In this document: positions 7,200 to 15,706 of the stretch, piece after piece
Position numbering within the stretch: position 1 is the stretch's first letter
How the letters are laid out: every line of letters begins with the position of its first letter
Program-made: the position numbers and the translations under genes
Notes under the pieces: model-generated
The model's input: the letters and a program-made list of their open reading frames with translations, nothing else
Told to the model about the DNA's origin: nothing
Database searches by the model: none
Assembly (NCBI RefSeq): GCF_002335805.1
Contig: NZ_NISU01000001.1
Coordinates: forward strand, 1,062,079 to 1,126,078
Length of the DNA stretch: 64,000 bases
From: Bacillus sp. FJAT-45350
Lineage (GTDB): Bacteria > Bacillota > Bacilli > Bacillales > NISU01
Reading direction: 5' to 3'

Positions 7200-9325
7200 G
7201 CAAAAGTTTAAGTTTTCTCCAAAGTATTCAGGATGACTATGCCAAACTTACTAACTTAACACTGGTGATAACTGATGTAGAGGGAAATGAAGTTACAAAA
7301 GTTTCGAACTTCACCCCTTTGTCCCAAATTCATCATAATAATTGGGGTACAAAAGAGAATTACCATGCTTTTTTAAAATCGTTACAGTCGTTAAAAGTAC
7401 CAACAATTATTGATAATCGTACAGGTCTTAAGATAATTATTTCGCCAATACGTATTAATGCAAATACTTCCTACTATATATTTGCTGGGTATATTTTAGA
7501 GACGTTAACACGTCAACTTGTAAAGGATTACATAGTTACACATCATTCGGACGTAAGCGATTTGATTACGGCTATTGATGATTATCAAGAGATATCTGAA
7601 GATGAGAAACAGGAGAAGATAACGCAAATATCTAACCTTGCTACTGTGGTAGAGACATACCTACAATCGCAGTATGATAAACAAATTGACCAAGACTCAA
7701 AGGTTTTTACGAAAAAGAGTTTGGATAATATTAGAGTTGCTATAGCAACAAAGTCTTCTTTTTTAGAAGAACTATATAGTAATCATTTGAATTTTAACTT
7801 TCTTGGCTTAGCTATGGAAAGAAGTGACGGCTACTTTTACATTGATTCCATATATGGAAAAAATACAGAACAGCTTAAAGGGCATTCTTTTGTTATAGGG
7901 GAGGGATTCCTCGGACATACAATCGCAACATTACAATTGCAATTTTGGAAACATGCTTACAATGACCCAAGGGTTAATTTTTTCCACCGTCATTGTCTTT
8001 ACCCTAAAAGTTTATTTTGCCAACCTATTTTTGAAGAGGAAAGATTAATTGGGATATTATTTGGTGGAAGTACTGAGGAAGTAATTGGGAATGAAGATGC
8101 GTTAGAGCCGATTAAAATGTATTCATCATTATTAAGTGTATTAATTACTACTCAAACCCTTAAAGAAAATTTACACAATCATTTATTGGAGCTATCCACG
8201 TTTAATGAAGTTTTTCGTGTTATGACAACAGTTAAGGACATTAAAAGAGTACTCTATATTCTAGTGGATATTAGTATTAATATAATGAGAGGACCGTTTG
8301 CTTGTATTGTGTATAAACCTTCTATGAACAATTCTAAAATTGACATTGTTTCAAGAGGGTTGTCCTCGGCTGAAATAAATGATTATGGTTATGATGTTGC
8401 TGTTAGGTCGTTCTCAGAGAAGTTTAATGACGTGAATGTCAAGCAACCGATACAAGGGAAAACTAAGTGGGGTATTGACGTAGTAGAATTTCCACTATAT
8501 TATAATGGATTTATGTATGGAATATTATGTGTAGGTTTAAATCCAAAGTATGAATTAGAAAAATATAAAGCCTTTTTATCAACTTTAGCAGTTGCTGGAG
8601 GTATATCTATTCATTTATGTAGAGAGCAATATGGGATAGATACAGATGACTTTATTATCAACCTATTGACTGAAGTGATGGACAAGAATGGCGATAAATA
8701 TAGGTTGTCAATGAAAATAAGAGACCATGTGGAGGCTTTCACAACTTTTTTAAATGATGGAGATTTTAAATTAATTAGGAAAATAAGTGGTATTGCATTG
8801 TATGAACGTAATGTACTTGAAAAATACCTAAGTGATAAACAGTTAATTACTATTTTCAATGGTTATAAAAATGTACTCGAAAATAAGAGTACAGAAAATA
8901 AAGACTCTGAAATTTTAGTACTAATTTATACTTTCGTTACTCAAGGTGAAAGAGTAGAAGTTGTTAAAGATTTGTCTATCATACGTAAGGAATTGAAAGA
9001 GAAGTTTATTTCCTACCTAAACCAAGAATCGATAGTAGAAACAGTTATTTCTTTAGATGAACGTCAATTAATTACTAGCAGTAAGCCGGATTTGACAGAT
9101 GGAAACAAGATTTTAAAGAATGAGCTTCATCTATCGTCAAGGGAAGTAGAAGTTCTAAATTTAATTCTAAAGGGAAAAAATAACCGAGAAATTGCTAATA
9201 AGCTTTTCATTAGTGAACATACAGTGAAAAATCACATTACTCGAATCTTTCAAAAGCTTGAAGTGAATGACCGTGCACAAGCTATTGCAATGGTGTATCA
9301 ATTGGGATACACACCGCCAAATTAA
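7196..9325 (+). CDS. PocR-GAF-LuxR transcriptional regulator
   Basis: A 709-residue regulator. Residues 1-130 look like a PocR sensory domain (LTLVITDVEGNEVTK... ISPIRINANTSYYIFAGY). Residues 170-320 and about 330-480 look like two GAF-type domains (VIGEGFLGHTIA, FCQPIFEEERLIGILFGG). A helical linker follows, and the C-terminal 65 residues are a LuxR/GerE helix-turn-helix (LSSREVEVLNLILKGKNNREIA, with SEHTVKNHITRIFQKLEV). The ATG overlaps the previous stop (ATGA). A strong terminator follows, closing a three-gene operon. It probably reads the state of the KaiC-like ATPase and a small ligand and switches target promoters; the targets are not known. Confidence 0.85.
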   Translation: MSKSLSFLQSIQDDYAKLTNLTLVITDVEGNEVTKVSNFTPLSQIHHNNWGTKENYHAFLKSLQSLKVPTIIDNRTGLKIIISPIRINANTSYYIFAGYILETLTRQLVKDYIVTHHSDVSDLITAIDDYQEISEDEKQEKITQISNLATVVETYLQSQYDKQIDQDSKVFTKKSLDNIRVAIATKSSFLEELYSNHLNFNFLGLAMERSDGYFYIDSIYGKNTEQLKGHSFVIGEGFLGHTIATLQLQFWKHAYNDPRVNFFHRHCLYPKSLFCQPIFEEERLIGILFGGSTEEVIGNEDALEPIKMYSSLLSVLITTQTLKENLHNHLLELSTFNEVFRVMTTVKDIKRVLYILVDISINIMRGPFACIVYKPSMNNSKIDIVSRGLSSAEINDYGYDVAVRSFSEKFNDVNVKQPIQGKTKWGIDVVEFPLYYNGFMYGILCVGLNPKYELEKYKAFLSTLAVAGGISIHLCREQYGIDTDDFIINLLTEVMDKNGDKYRLSMKIRDHVEAFTTFLNDGDFKLIRKISGIALYERNVLEKYLSDKQLITIFNGYKNVLENKSTENKDSEILVLIYTFVTQGERVEVVKDLSIIRKELKEKFISYLNQESIVETVISLDERQLITSSKPDLTDGNKILKNELHLSSREVEVLNLILKGKNNREIANKLFISEHTVKNHITRIFQKLEVNDRAQAIAMVYQLGYTPPN

Positions 9326-9334
9326 TAAATCAGA

Positions 9335-9375
9335 GGATGGCTCAAAGGAAAAATCTTTTGGGCCATCCTTTTTTT
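9335..9375 (+). terminator. Terminator of the KaiC-LuxR operon
   Basis: GGATGGCTCAAAGG pairs with CTTTTGGGCCATCC (G-U pairs inside) and is followed by T7, ten bases after the LuxR-type stop. The following 290 bases hold no gene. A single TGACGAA at 9623-9629 matches the Spo0A-box core but is unconfirmed. Confidence 0.85.
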
Positions 9376-9667
9376 GATCTCAATATTACTCTAGTATATA
9401 GGAACAATAAAAATAGGAGTAGATTCCTATATATCCATAGTGTTAACGTTATAATCCGTTTGGTATTTAAAAAACTCTATAGAAAAAGCGAAAAAACCTA
9501 ATAATTTAAGTATTCATTTATATATAAATAGGACTATTTAATAAAAGATTAAGAGTAGTGGGTTATATACAGAAACCTACTTATTATTGGAAAATAAGGA
9601 TATCAAATGGCGGCTTAAAGTTTGACGAAAACTTAAAAGGTAATTACATAAAAGTAGAGGTGAGTTT

Positions 9668-11803
9668 ATGAATAAACAATCTTTTCGAGAATGTGATAAA
9701 TTTCAAAATATTAACAAAGACCTACTGTATAAAGAGTTATTTTCAAGCTACCCAGAACCTTTATACTTGTTAGACTGTAGAGGTCATTTTCAAGAGATAA
9801 ATGAAGGCCTAGTAAATCTATCTGGTTTTTCGGAAGAGGAATTATTATATTCTCATTTCTCAAATTATATTTACAAAATGGATTTACAACAAATAAGTAA
9901 TTCATTTAATACAGCAGCGTTAGGTAGTTATATAGAGGATGAGTGTCGAATCGTTCATAAGAATGGGAGTATTAAATTCCTTTCAGTAAATTTAGTACCT
10001 GCAAAAATAGGTGAAGAAATTATTGGTGTATATGGAGTGGCAAAAGATATCACTGATAAAAAAATGCTAGAAGTAAAGGTGAAAGAAAGTGAAGTGCGTC
10101 TCGAAACGTTGCTTCAACATTCTTCAGACGCGATTGCTGTATTAACTGAAGAAGGGATTATCAAATACGCTAGTCCCACAGTTAAACAGTTATTAGGATA
10201 TACTCCTGAGATGATAGTAGGAACAAGCTGCTTTAATTGGATTGAAAGAACCGATATTGAAAGAGTACAAAATTTATTTGAATCAATATTGGAAAATCCT
10301 ACTAGTATTACTAAAAAAGCTGAGATAAGTTTAAAGAGAATAAATGGGAATATGGTTTACTGTGAAGCGATTATAACAAATCTTCTTGAATACGAGAATA
10401 TTAAAGGAATTGTTGTTAACTATCGAGATATTACTAGTAGAAAAAATAATGAAGAAGAAATCAAACAATTAGCCTATTATGATTATTTAACAGGGTTACC
10501 AAATCGGTATTTATTTGAAAAAAGTCTATCTAAAGAGCTAACGAAAAACAACCAATTAGCCATTTTGTTTATAGATCTTGATCGTTTTAAAGTAATTAAT
10601 GATAGCATGGGACACTTGATTGGAGATCAATTATTAATCGAGGTTGCTAACCGTCTGAAATACATTCTAGCAGAAAATGATTTACTATTCAGACAAGGTG
10701 GGGACGAATTTGTTATTGTTCTTACGAATGTAGATAGAGAGGCTGCAGCAACGGTTTCAAAAAAAATTGTTCAATTATTGGATTCTCCATTTTCTATTTC
10801 CAATTATGATGTGTTTACGACACCTAGTATCGGAATTAGTATGTTTCCAGAGGATGGTACATCAGTTGAACAACTGACGAAAAATGCAGACTTTGCCATG
10901 TATCAGGCTAAGAAGAATGGGAAGAACACTTTTCATTTTTATTCACCTCCCGAGGTAAGTGATGAAATAAGTCCACTAGACATTGAATTGGGTTTACACA
11001 GTGTAATAGAAAGAAACCAATTAGTTCTATATTATCAGCCAAAAGTAAATTTAGTTACGAATGAAATCATAGGGGTAGAAGCGTTAATTAGGTGGATACA
11101 TCCTGTATGGGGTATCGTTTCTCCAGGTATGTTCATACCAATTGCTGAAGAATCAGGTCAAATCATACCAATCGGTGAATGGGCACTTCGAGAAGCATGT
11201 ATACAAAATAAGCTGTGGCAAGAACAGGGATTTGAGGGTGTGATGTCTGTAAATTTATCGCCACGACAGTTTACAAAGGTAGAGTTAGTCCAAACTGTCA
11301 AGAATGTTCTTGAGGAAACAGGCCTTGAACCACATTTATTAGAATTAGAGATAACAGAGACTATGACAGCCAATACAGAACAAACCATTGCTACACTTCA
11401 TGACTTAAAAAGACTAGGGATAAAAATTAGTATTGATGATTTTGGGACGGGATTCAGTTCTTTAAATTACTTGAAACAGTTTCCGGTCGATACATTAAAA
11501 ATTGATCAATCGTTTGTTCGTGAACTATCAAATGGTACTAGTGATGCCACAATTGTGAAAACAATTATTGCTATGGCACATAATCTAAATCTAAATGTTG
11601 TTGCTGAAGGAATTGAAACGAAGGAACAACTTGTATTTCTCCAGGAGCACAACTGTAATGAAGGACAAGGATATTTCTTTAGTAAACCAGTACCTGTTAT
11701 TGAATTAGAAACAAAAATCCAAGAGATAAAAAAAGTAATAGAAGAACACGGAATGAATTTAGTAGAAAAACGTAAGGAAGAAATTCTCCTAAAATCTGAA
11801 TAG
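9668..11803 (+). CDS. PAS-PAS-GGDEF-EAL cyclic-di-GMP enzyme (frame continues into a kinase after a TAG)
   Basis: A 711-residue cytoplasmic protein. PAS1 spans about 22-135 and PAS2 about 143-262. The GGDEF domain (270-430) has an intact RQGGDEF at 342-348. The EAL domain (440-690) has EALIRW at 471, NLSPRQF, LEITE, IDDFGTGFSSL, the KIDQSF lysine, EGIET and the late Gln all in place. Both cyclase and phosphodiesterase sites therefore look usable. The RxxD inhibitory site is absent: AEND precedes the GGDEF loop. The ATG at 9668 follows GAGGTGAG. The stop TAG (11801-11803) falls in the linker KSE-stop-LEVVSELGASIAHEIRNP, and the same frame continues into a complete histidine-kinase core, so the ancestral protein was probably 923 residues long. 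Confidence 0.85.
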   Translation: MNKQSFRECDKFQNINKDLLYKELFSSYPEPLYLLDCRGHFQEINEGLVNLSGFSEEELLYSHFSNYIYKMDLQQISNSFNTAALGSYIEDECRIVHKNGSIKFLSVNLVPAKIGEEIIGVYGVAKDITDKKMLEVKVKESEVRLETLLQHSSDAIAVLTEEGIIKYASPTVKQLLGYTPEMIVGTSCFNWIERTDIERVQNLFESILENPTSITKKAEISLKRINGNMVYCEAIITNLLEYENIKGIVVNYRDITSRKNNEEEIKQLAYYDYLTGLPNRYLFEKSLSKELTKNNQLAILFIDLDRFKVINDSMGHLIGDQLLIEVANRLKYILAENDLLFRQGGDEFVIVLTNVDREAAATVSKKIVQLLDSPFSISNYDVFTTPSIGISMFPEDGTSVEQLTKNADFAMYQAKKNGKNTFHFYSPPEVSDEISPLDIELGLHSVIERNQLVLYYQPKVNLVTNEIIGVEALIRWIHPVWGIVSPGMFIPIAEESGQIIPIGEWALREACIQNKLWQEQGFEGVMSVNLSPRQFTKVELVQTVKNVLEETGLEPHLLELEITETMTANTEQTIATLHDLKRLGIKISIDDFGTGFSSLNYLKQFPVDTLKIDQSFVRELSNGTSDATIVKTIIAMAHNLNLNVVAEGIETKEQLVFLQEHNCNEGQGYFFSKPVPVIELETKIQEIKKVIEEHGMNLVEKRKEEILLKSE

Positions 11804-12439
11804 TTAGAGGTAGTTAGTGAATTAGGGGCAAGCATTGCACATGAAATTAGAAACCCAATTACAACGATAAAAGGATTTATTCACTTATTTGAACAAGGTA
11901 GCATTAAGCAAGAATATTTTAATGTTTTACATTCCTCTATTAACCAGATTGAAAAGTATATAAAAGAGTTTCTGATGATTTCTAGCACTAATGTAAATCG
12001 GAGGCTAGTCGACTTTAATCAATTATTAAAAGATGTTATATCACTACTAGACAAAAAAACAAAAGGGAAACAAATCGAATTACAGTTTGAGAAAAGCATT
12101 GATCTTCCTTGGATTAAGTGTGACCCAATACAAATGAAACAAGTAATGATAAATTTGGTCACAAATAGTATTGAAGCAATAAAAAATGGCGGTTTGGTCA
12201 AAGTTCATGCTAGTAGGAATGAATCAAATTTATTAATAAAAGTGATTGATGATGGAATTGGCATGAAAGAGGAAAGAGTAGAGAGATTAGGAGAGCCTTA
12301 CTTTAGAACTCATGAAAAAGGAACTGGAGTAGGATTAATGTATTGTTTTCAAGTTGTTAAGAAGCACGACGGTATGATAGTAATAGAAAGTGAAGAAAAT
12401 AAAGGCACTACTGTAGAGATAAGCTTACCGTGTAACTAA
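11804..12439 (+). pseudogene. Histidine-kinase core (HisKA-HATPase) separated from the GGDEF-EAL gene by a TAG
   Basis: In the same frame as the preceding gene and beginning at the codon after its stop. HisKA carries ASIAHEIRNPITTIKGF with the phospho-accepting His. The HATPase_c domain has the N box MINLVTNSIEA, the G1 box DDGIGM and the G2 box GTGVGL. All catalytic residues are present and no other stop or frameshift occurs over 211 codons. There is no start codon with a ribosome site near the HisKA domain, and the first in-frame ATG (11975) lies after the His box. It is therefore silent unless the TAG is read through. The sequence style is that of KinA-E-like sporulation or PAS kinases of Bacillus. 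Confidence 0.75.
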
Positions 12440-12480
12440 TTCTTTGCTGGAATTATTTCCACTTTAATTTAGGATATCAG

Positions 12481-12567
12481 CTTCGATAATGGCAAACTTA
12501 TTGAAAAGTAAGGACGCAAAGCAACGGGTCTAAGGCTATAAGCTATGATCGCCGTGTTACCGAAAAG
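12481..12567 (+). promoter_or_regulatory. Cyclic-di-GMP-I (GEMM) riboswitch
   Basis: The conserved GEMM-I elements appear in order: GGCAAAC (12491), a P2 hairpin capped by a GAAA tetraloop (ATTGAAAAGT), GGACGCAAAGC (12512-12522), the P3 stem with CTAAGGC/GCTATGATCGCC, and GTTACCGA closing P1. This motif binds c-di-GMP with picomolar to nanomolar affinity in characterised members. It starts 41 bases after the kinase stop and leads the operon beginning at 12715. The 3' strand of P1 (CGAAAAG, 12561-12567) overlaps the 5' arm of a terminator-like hairpin, giving a plausible expression platform. Confidence 0.92.
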
Positions 12568-12629
12568 AATGGATTATAGAAATATAGGATATTATCTATA
12601 TTCGTAGCCCGCATTCTTTTTGTGGGCTA
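12563..12629 (+). terminator. Riboswitch expression platform: alternative hairpins
   Basis: AAAAGAATG (12563-12571) can pair with CATTCTTTT (12612-12620), which runs into a further T. The loop holds an inner AATATAG/CTATATT hairpin. A competing hairpin, TAGCCCGCA (12605-12613) with TGTGGGCTA (12621-12629), sequesters the 3' arm. The first structure uses bases of riboswitch P1, so ligand binding should disfavour it. This suggests an ON switch, by inference only. Confidence 0.5.
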
Positions 12630-12714
12630 TTTGGCGTACAGTCAACTTTCGAAACAAAGTTTAATTTCTTTCATAAAGATGTGGCTTTTAGATAATAAGA
12701 AGGGGGAGCATTCA

Positions 12715-13668
12715 TTGAAACGTATCTTAGATAAAGTATTAAAAAAATCTACAGTAGAACTTCATGTGGGTGCTCCGTCACTCCCGGTTGATTTATCTTA
12801 TACAGAGCTGACCTACATGACTAGACGAGGGTTTCTTGCACAAAAATTACATCAATACCTAAGTGATAATAATTCCAAAAGTAGTTTACTATTTTTTCGT
12901 TCATTATCAAAAATCTCATTTAATCACAAACAAACGAATCAGGATCATGAACAATTACTTTATATAAGTGAGCTCATGCTTGAGTGGTGTAACCAAGGAG
13001 AAGATATTCCAACTCAAGTAAAGAAATTAGAAGTGAGAAATGATATTCAAAACGCGATGTTGAAAGCCTATGATATTCACAAAAAGGATTTGTTTGAGCA
13101 AAAGAAAAAAATTGATGAATCAATAACAACAACGGAAAAATCTGATCCTATTTGGATGGTCTATAAAGATGTTATTTTTTCCGTAACTCAAGGTCAGTTC
13201 TTACTAATTTCTGAACAGGAAGTAAGTAAATACAAACAAGGAAAGGTCTATTGTGAGGGCATTATTAGAGAACGTTCAGACATACCAAGATGCCGCAATC
13301 AAGTGAAAGACATCCTAGAGCAAAAGGAGTTCAATAAAGCAAAAGTAATGAGTTGGTTATTGGCATTGTCGGAAGCTATTACAAACACGTTAAAACATGC
13401 TGAAGAAGGTAAGTTGACAATGCTAGAAGATAAGGAACGTAATGAAATACGCTTTGTTATTGAAGATAAAGGACCTGGTTTTTCTCTAGAGGAGCTTCCT
13501 AAAACAACACTTTTAGCTGGATATTCTACCAAAAAATCAATGGGGCATGGATTTTCACTTATGATGAAAATGACGAAGCAAGTCTTATTATATACGTCAC
13601 CAATTGGCTCTACGCTTATTTTAACGATTGATTATGCTCAAGAGGTAGAAGGAAAGAGTGCTGGTTAA
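12715..13668 (+). CDS. RsbW-like HATPase protein (anti-sigma/kinase type)
   Basis: A 317-residue protein. Residues 1-200 are helical, charged and not recognised. Residues 205-315 are a GHKL ATPase domain with N box LSEAITNTLKHA (Glu220, Asn224), G1 box DKGPGF (251-256) and G2 box GHGFSLM (277). There is no phospho-accepting His, which fits serine kinases/anti-sigma factors of the RsbW/SpoIIAB class. The start is TTG 12715, supported by AAGGGGGAG at 12700-12708. It is the first gene behind the c-di-GMP riboswitch and stands with two STAS proteins and a PP2C phosphatase, the standard partner-switching set. The protein it inhibits is not identified. Confidence 0.75.
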   Translation: MKRILDKVLKKSTVELHVGAPSLPVDLSYTELTYMTRRGFLAQKLHQYLSDNNSKSSLLFFRSLSKISFNHKQTNQDHEQLLYISELMLEWCNQGEDIPTQVKKLEVRNDIQNAMLKAYDIHKKDLFEQKKKIDESITTTEKSDPIWMVYKDVIFSVTQGQFLLISEQEVSKYKQGKVYCEGIIRERSDIPRCRNQVKDILEQKEFNKAKVMSWLLALSEAITNTLKHAEEGKLTMLEDKERNEIRFVIEDKGPGFSLEELPKTTLLAGYSTKKSMGHGFSLMMKMTKQVLLYTSPIGSTLILTIDYAQEVEGKSAG

Positions 13669-13698
13669 CAAAGAGAACATACTGGGGAGAGGAAATTT

Positions 13699-15318
13699 AT
13701 GAAAAGAAATACGATTATGATGCAATTACTATTTAAAATTGGTCTGTTCTTAGGCTTAATCGCGGTTGTTATTCTTATATCTGGTTATTATTTTTTTAAG
13801 TTGAAGATTGAGGCATATCAAGAGGAGCAAATAAATAATATAACTGAAATTGTAGTTCATACAATGGCGTCAACACAACAATCTACAGACACAATTGAAC
13901 ATATGATTGAAAATATATTATATTCATCGTCAAAAGGAATCATGTCCGAGTTACGTGGGAAACAGGTTGAAGATATTAGCATGGAATATTTGCAAGAAGT
14001 AGCGAAACGGTGGGATGTGGAAGAAATCTCACTTTGGGAAAGAATTGGTGATGACATAGTCGTTACGGAATCTTCTGATGAAACTCAATTGAATTTAAGT
14101 TCAAAGGATTGGGGATATTGGTTTACTGCATTTGATCAATTAATGTCAGGCCAAGAGGTAACAGTTGAGCAAGGGATGGCCATGGAAAACTACTGGGTAG
14201 GCCCCATTTCTAGAGCAGAACTTTTTGAACATATTTATTACAAGTTTGCTTATTATTACGATGGAACAACTGACTTTATGATCAATCCTTTTATCCTAGA
14301 TGAGGAGATTTATAACCTTACTTTTCAAGCTGGTCCAACACAAATGATTGAAAAAATCATTGATGAGAATATCAACATTGAAGAGATTGCTGTTATCAAT
14401 GTACCTGCTTGGTTAAAAGGGGAAGAAAATGATGTAGTTGAACCGGATACTGACTTACCTGTGTTATATGGGAGTCATCAGTTTGGCTTAGAAGAGGATG
14501 AAGAGTTCCTTCAGCAGGTGCAAAGTGAAGATAGCAGCCATAAAGTACTTTTTGAAAAAGACGGTGTGCCTTATAAAAAATTATATAAATCACTTGGTAA
14601 TGAACGAGTGATGGTGACTACGCTAGATTTAACGAGACAAAAGCAAATTGAAAATCAGTTCTTGTATTTGTTCTTAGGTGGATTTTTATTATCATCCGTT
14701 GTTCTATTTATTATTATTCGTATCATTGCTAGACGTCAATTAGAGCCATTACAAAAGATTGTCCAACATATTCAATGTGTAGCGGATGGAGATTTAACTC
14801 AAAGAATAACGATCAATGAAAAAAATGAACTAGATTGGCTTGCGGAAAATATCAATGAAATGACTCAACGTTTCCATCAGTTAATTACGGGTGTAAAAGA
14901 AGAATCTCATTCTCTAGTGATTGTATCTAGTTTGCTTTCTAGACAAGTCTATACCTCGGTCAAGACAATGGGTGAGACATCAACGGCAATGACGACGGAG
15001 TCTAAAGACCTACTACTGGAGATTTCAATTTTGTTGGAAGATATGCAACAGTTATTTTCTACAATTAACAATAGTCAGGAAACAGATCATATAAGAGGGA
15101 TGAATAACCTTCAATTGAGAGAGTCCTTGAATAACACTCATATGAAACTAACGGAACTTGAAAGAATGGTCAAAGAGCATTCAAACCATGTAACGGATAT
15201 CACGCTCATGTTTCATGATACATTAAACGAACTGAATGAAGCACTACTAAAGATAGATCAACTATCTAGTACATTAAATACAAAAATAATGTACTTCCAT
15301 GTGAAAGATGAATTGTAA
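13699..15318 (+). CDS. HAMP-domain transmembrane receptor without an output domain
   Basis: A 539-residue membrane protein. TM1 lies at about 12-33, an extracytoplasmic sensor domain at 35-318 (Cache-like size, acidic), TM2 at 321-343 and HAMP at 344-396 (LEPLQKIVQHI... DGDLTQRI... NELDWLAENINEMTQ). A helical coiled-coil tail of about 140 residues follows. The tail lacks the MCP hairpin motif, a kinase and GGDEF, so it must signal by contact. The ATG at 13699 follows GGGGAGAGG. Within this operon the natural hypothesis is that it controls the PP2C phosphatase or the HATPase protein next to it. Confidence 0.8.
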   Translation: MKRNTIMMQLLFKIGLFLGLIAVVILISGYYFFKLKIEAYQEEQINNITEIVVHTMASTQQSTDTIEHMIENILYSSSKGIMSELRGKQVEDISMEYLQEVAKRWDVEEISLWERIGDDIVVTESSDETQLNLSSKDWGYWFTAFDQLMSGQEVTVEQGMAMENYWVGPISRAELFEHIYYKFAYYYDGTTDFMINPFILDEEIYNLTFQAGPTQMIEKIIDENINIEEIAVINVPAWLKGEENDVVEPDTDLPVLYGSHQFGLEEDEEFLQQVQSEDSSHKVLFEKDGVPYKKLYKSLGNERVMVTTLDLTRQKQIENQFLYLFLGGFLLSSVVLFIIIRIIARRQLEPLQKIVQHIQCVADGDLTQRITINEKNELDWLAENINEMTQRFHQLITGVKEESHSLVIVSSLLSRQVYTSVKTMGETSTAMTTESKDLLLEISILLEDMQQLFSTINNSQETDHIRGMNNLQLRESLNNTHMKLTELERMVKEHSNHVTDITLMFHDTLNELNEALLKIDQLSSTLNTKIMYFHVKDEL

Positions 15319-15385
15319 AACTATTAACTGAAGTGTATGGAAATGTAGAGAGGTAATGTGGATAAACATCTAGGGGGGATAACTT

Positions 15386-15706
15386 ATGAGTTTAACAGTA
15401 ATGAAAGAAAAAAAAGCTTCAATACTTACACTTTCAATCAAAGGGATTTTAGATATATCTACTAATAATGTTCTCGATCCATATCTAGAAGAGATTGAGG
15501 ATAGCTTAGAAGAATTAATTATTGATTTTTCTGGAATTGAGTTTATGGACTCAACTGGTCTCGGTTCAATCATTAATGCGATTCATTTATCAGAGGAAAA
15601 AAACTTCAAGTTAAATCTCCAAGGGGTAAATGAATTAACGGACCAAATATTTGAAATGGTAGGGTTATATCAAATTTTAGAGGCAATTCAAGGGGAGGTG
15701 TCGTGA
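15386..15706 (+). CDS. STAS-domain anti-sigma factor antagonist (RsbV-like)
   Basis: A 106-residue single STAS domain. The phosphorylatable serine is Ser56 in MDSTGLGS, the exact RsbV/SpoIIAA signature. Partner-switching antagonists bind the cognate HATPase when unphosphorylated and are released when it phosphorylates them. The ribosome site AGGGGGG precedes ATG 15386. Its last codons overlap the start of the phosphatase gene (TGATG), indicating co-translation with the enzyme that would dephosphorylate it. Confidence 0.88.
   Translation: MSLTVMKEKKASILTLSIKGILDISTNNVLDPYLEEIEDSLEELIIDFSGIEFMDSTGLGSIINAIHLSEEKNFKLNLQGVNELTDQIFEMVGLYQILEAIQGEVS

Noticed and set aside
11158-11835. Minus-strand frames of 76 and 109 residues across the EAL domain and kinase junction
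   Set aside because: Antisense to strongly conserved EAL motifs; no ribosome sites. They do not explain the TAG at 11801.
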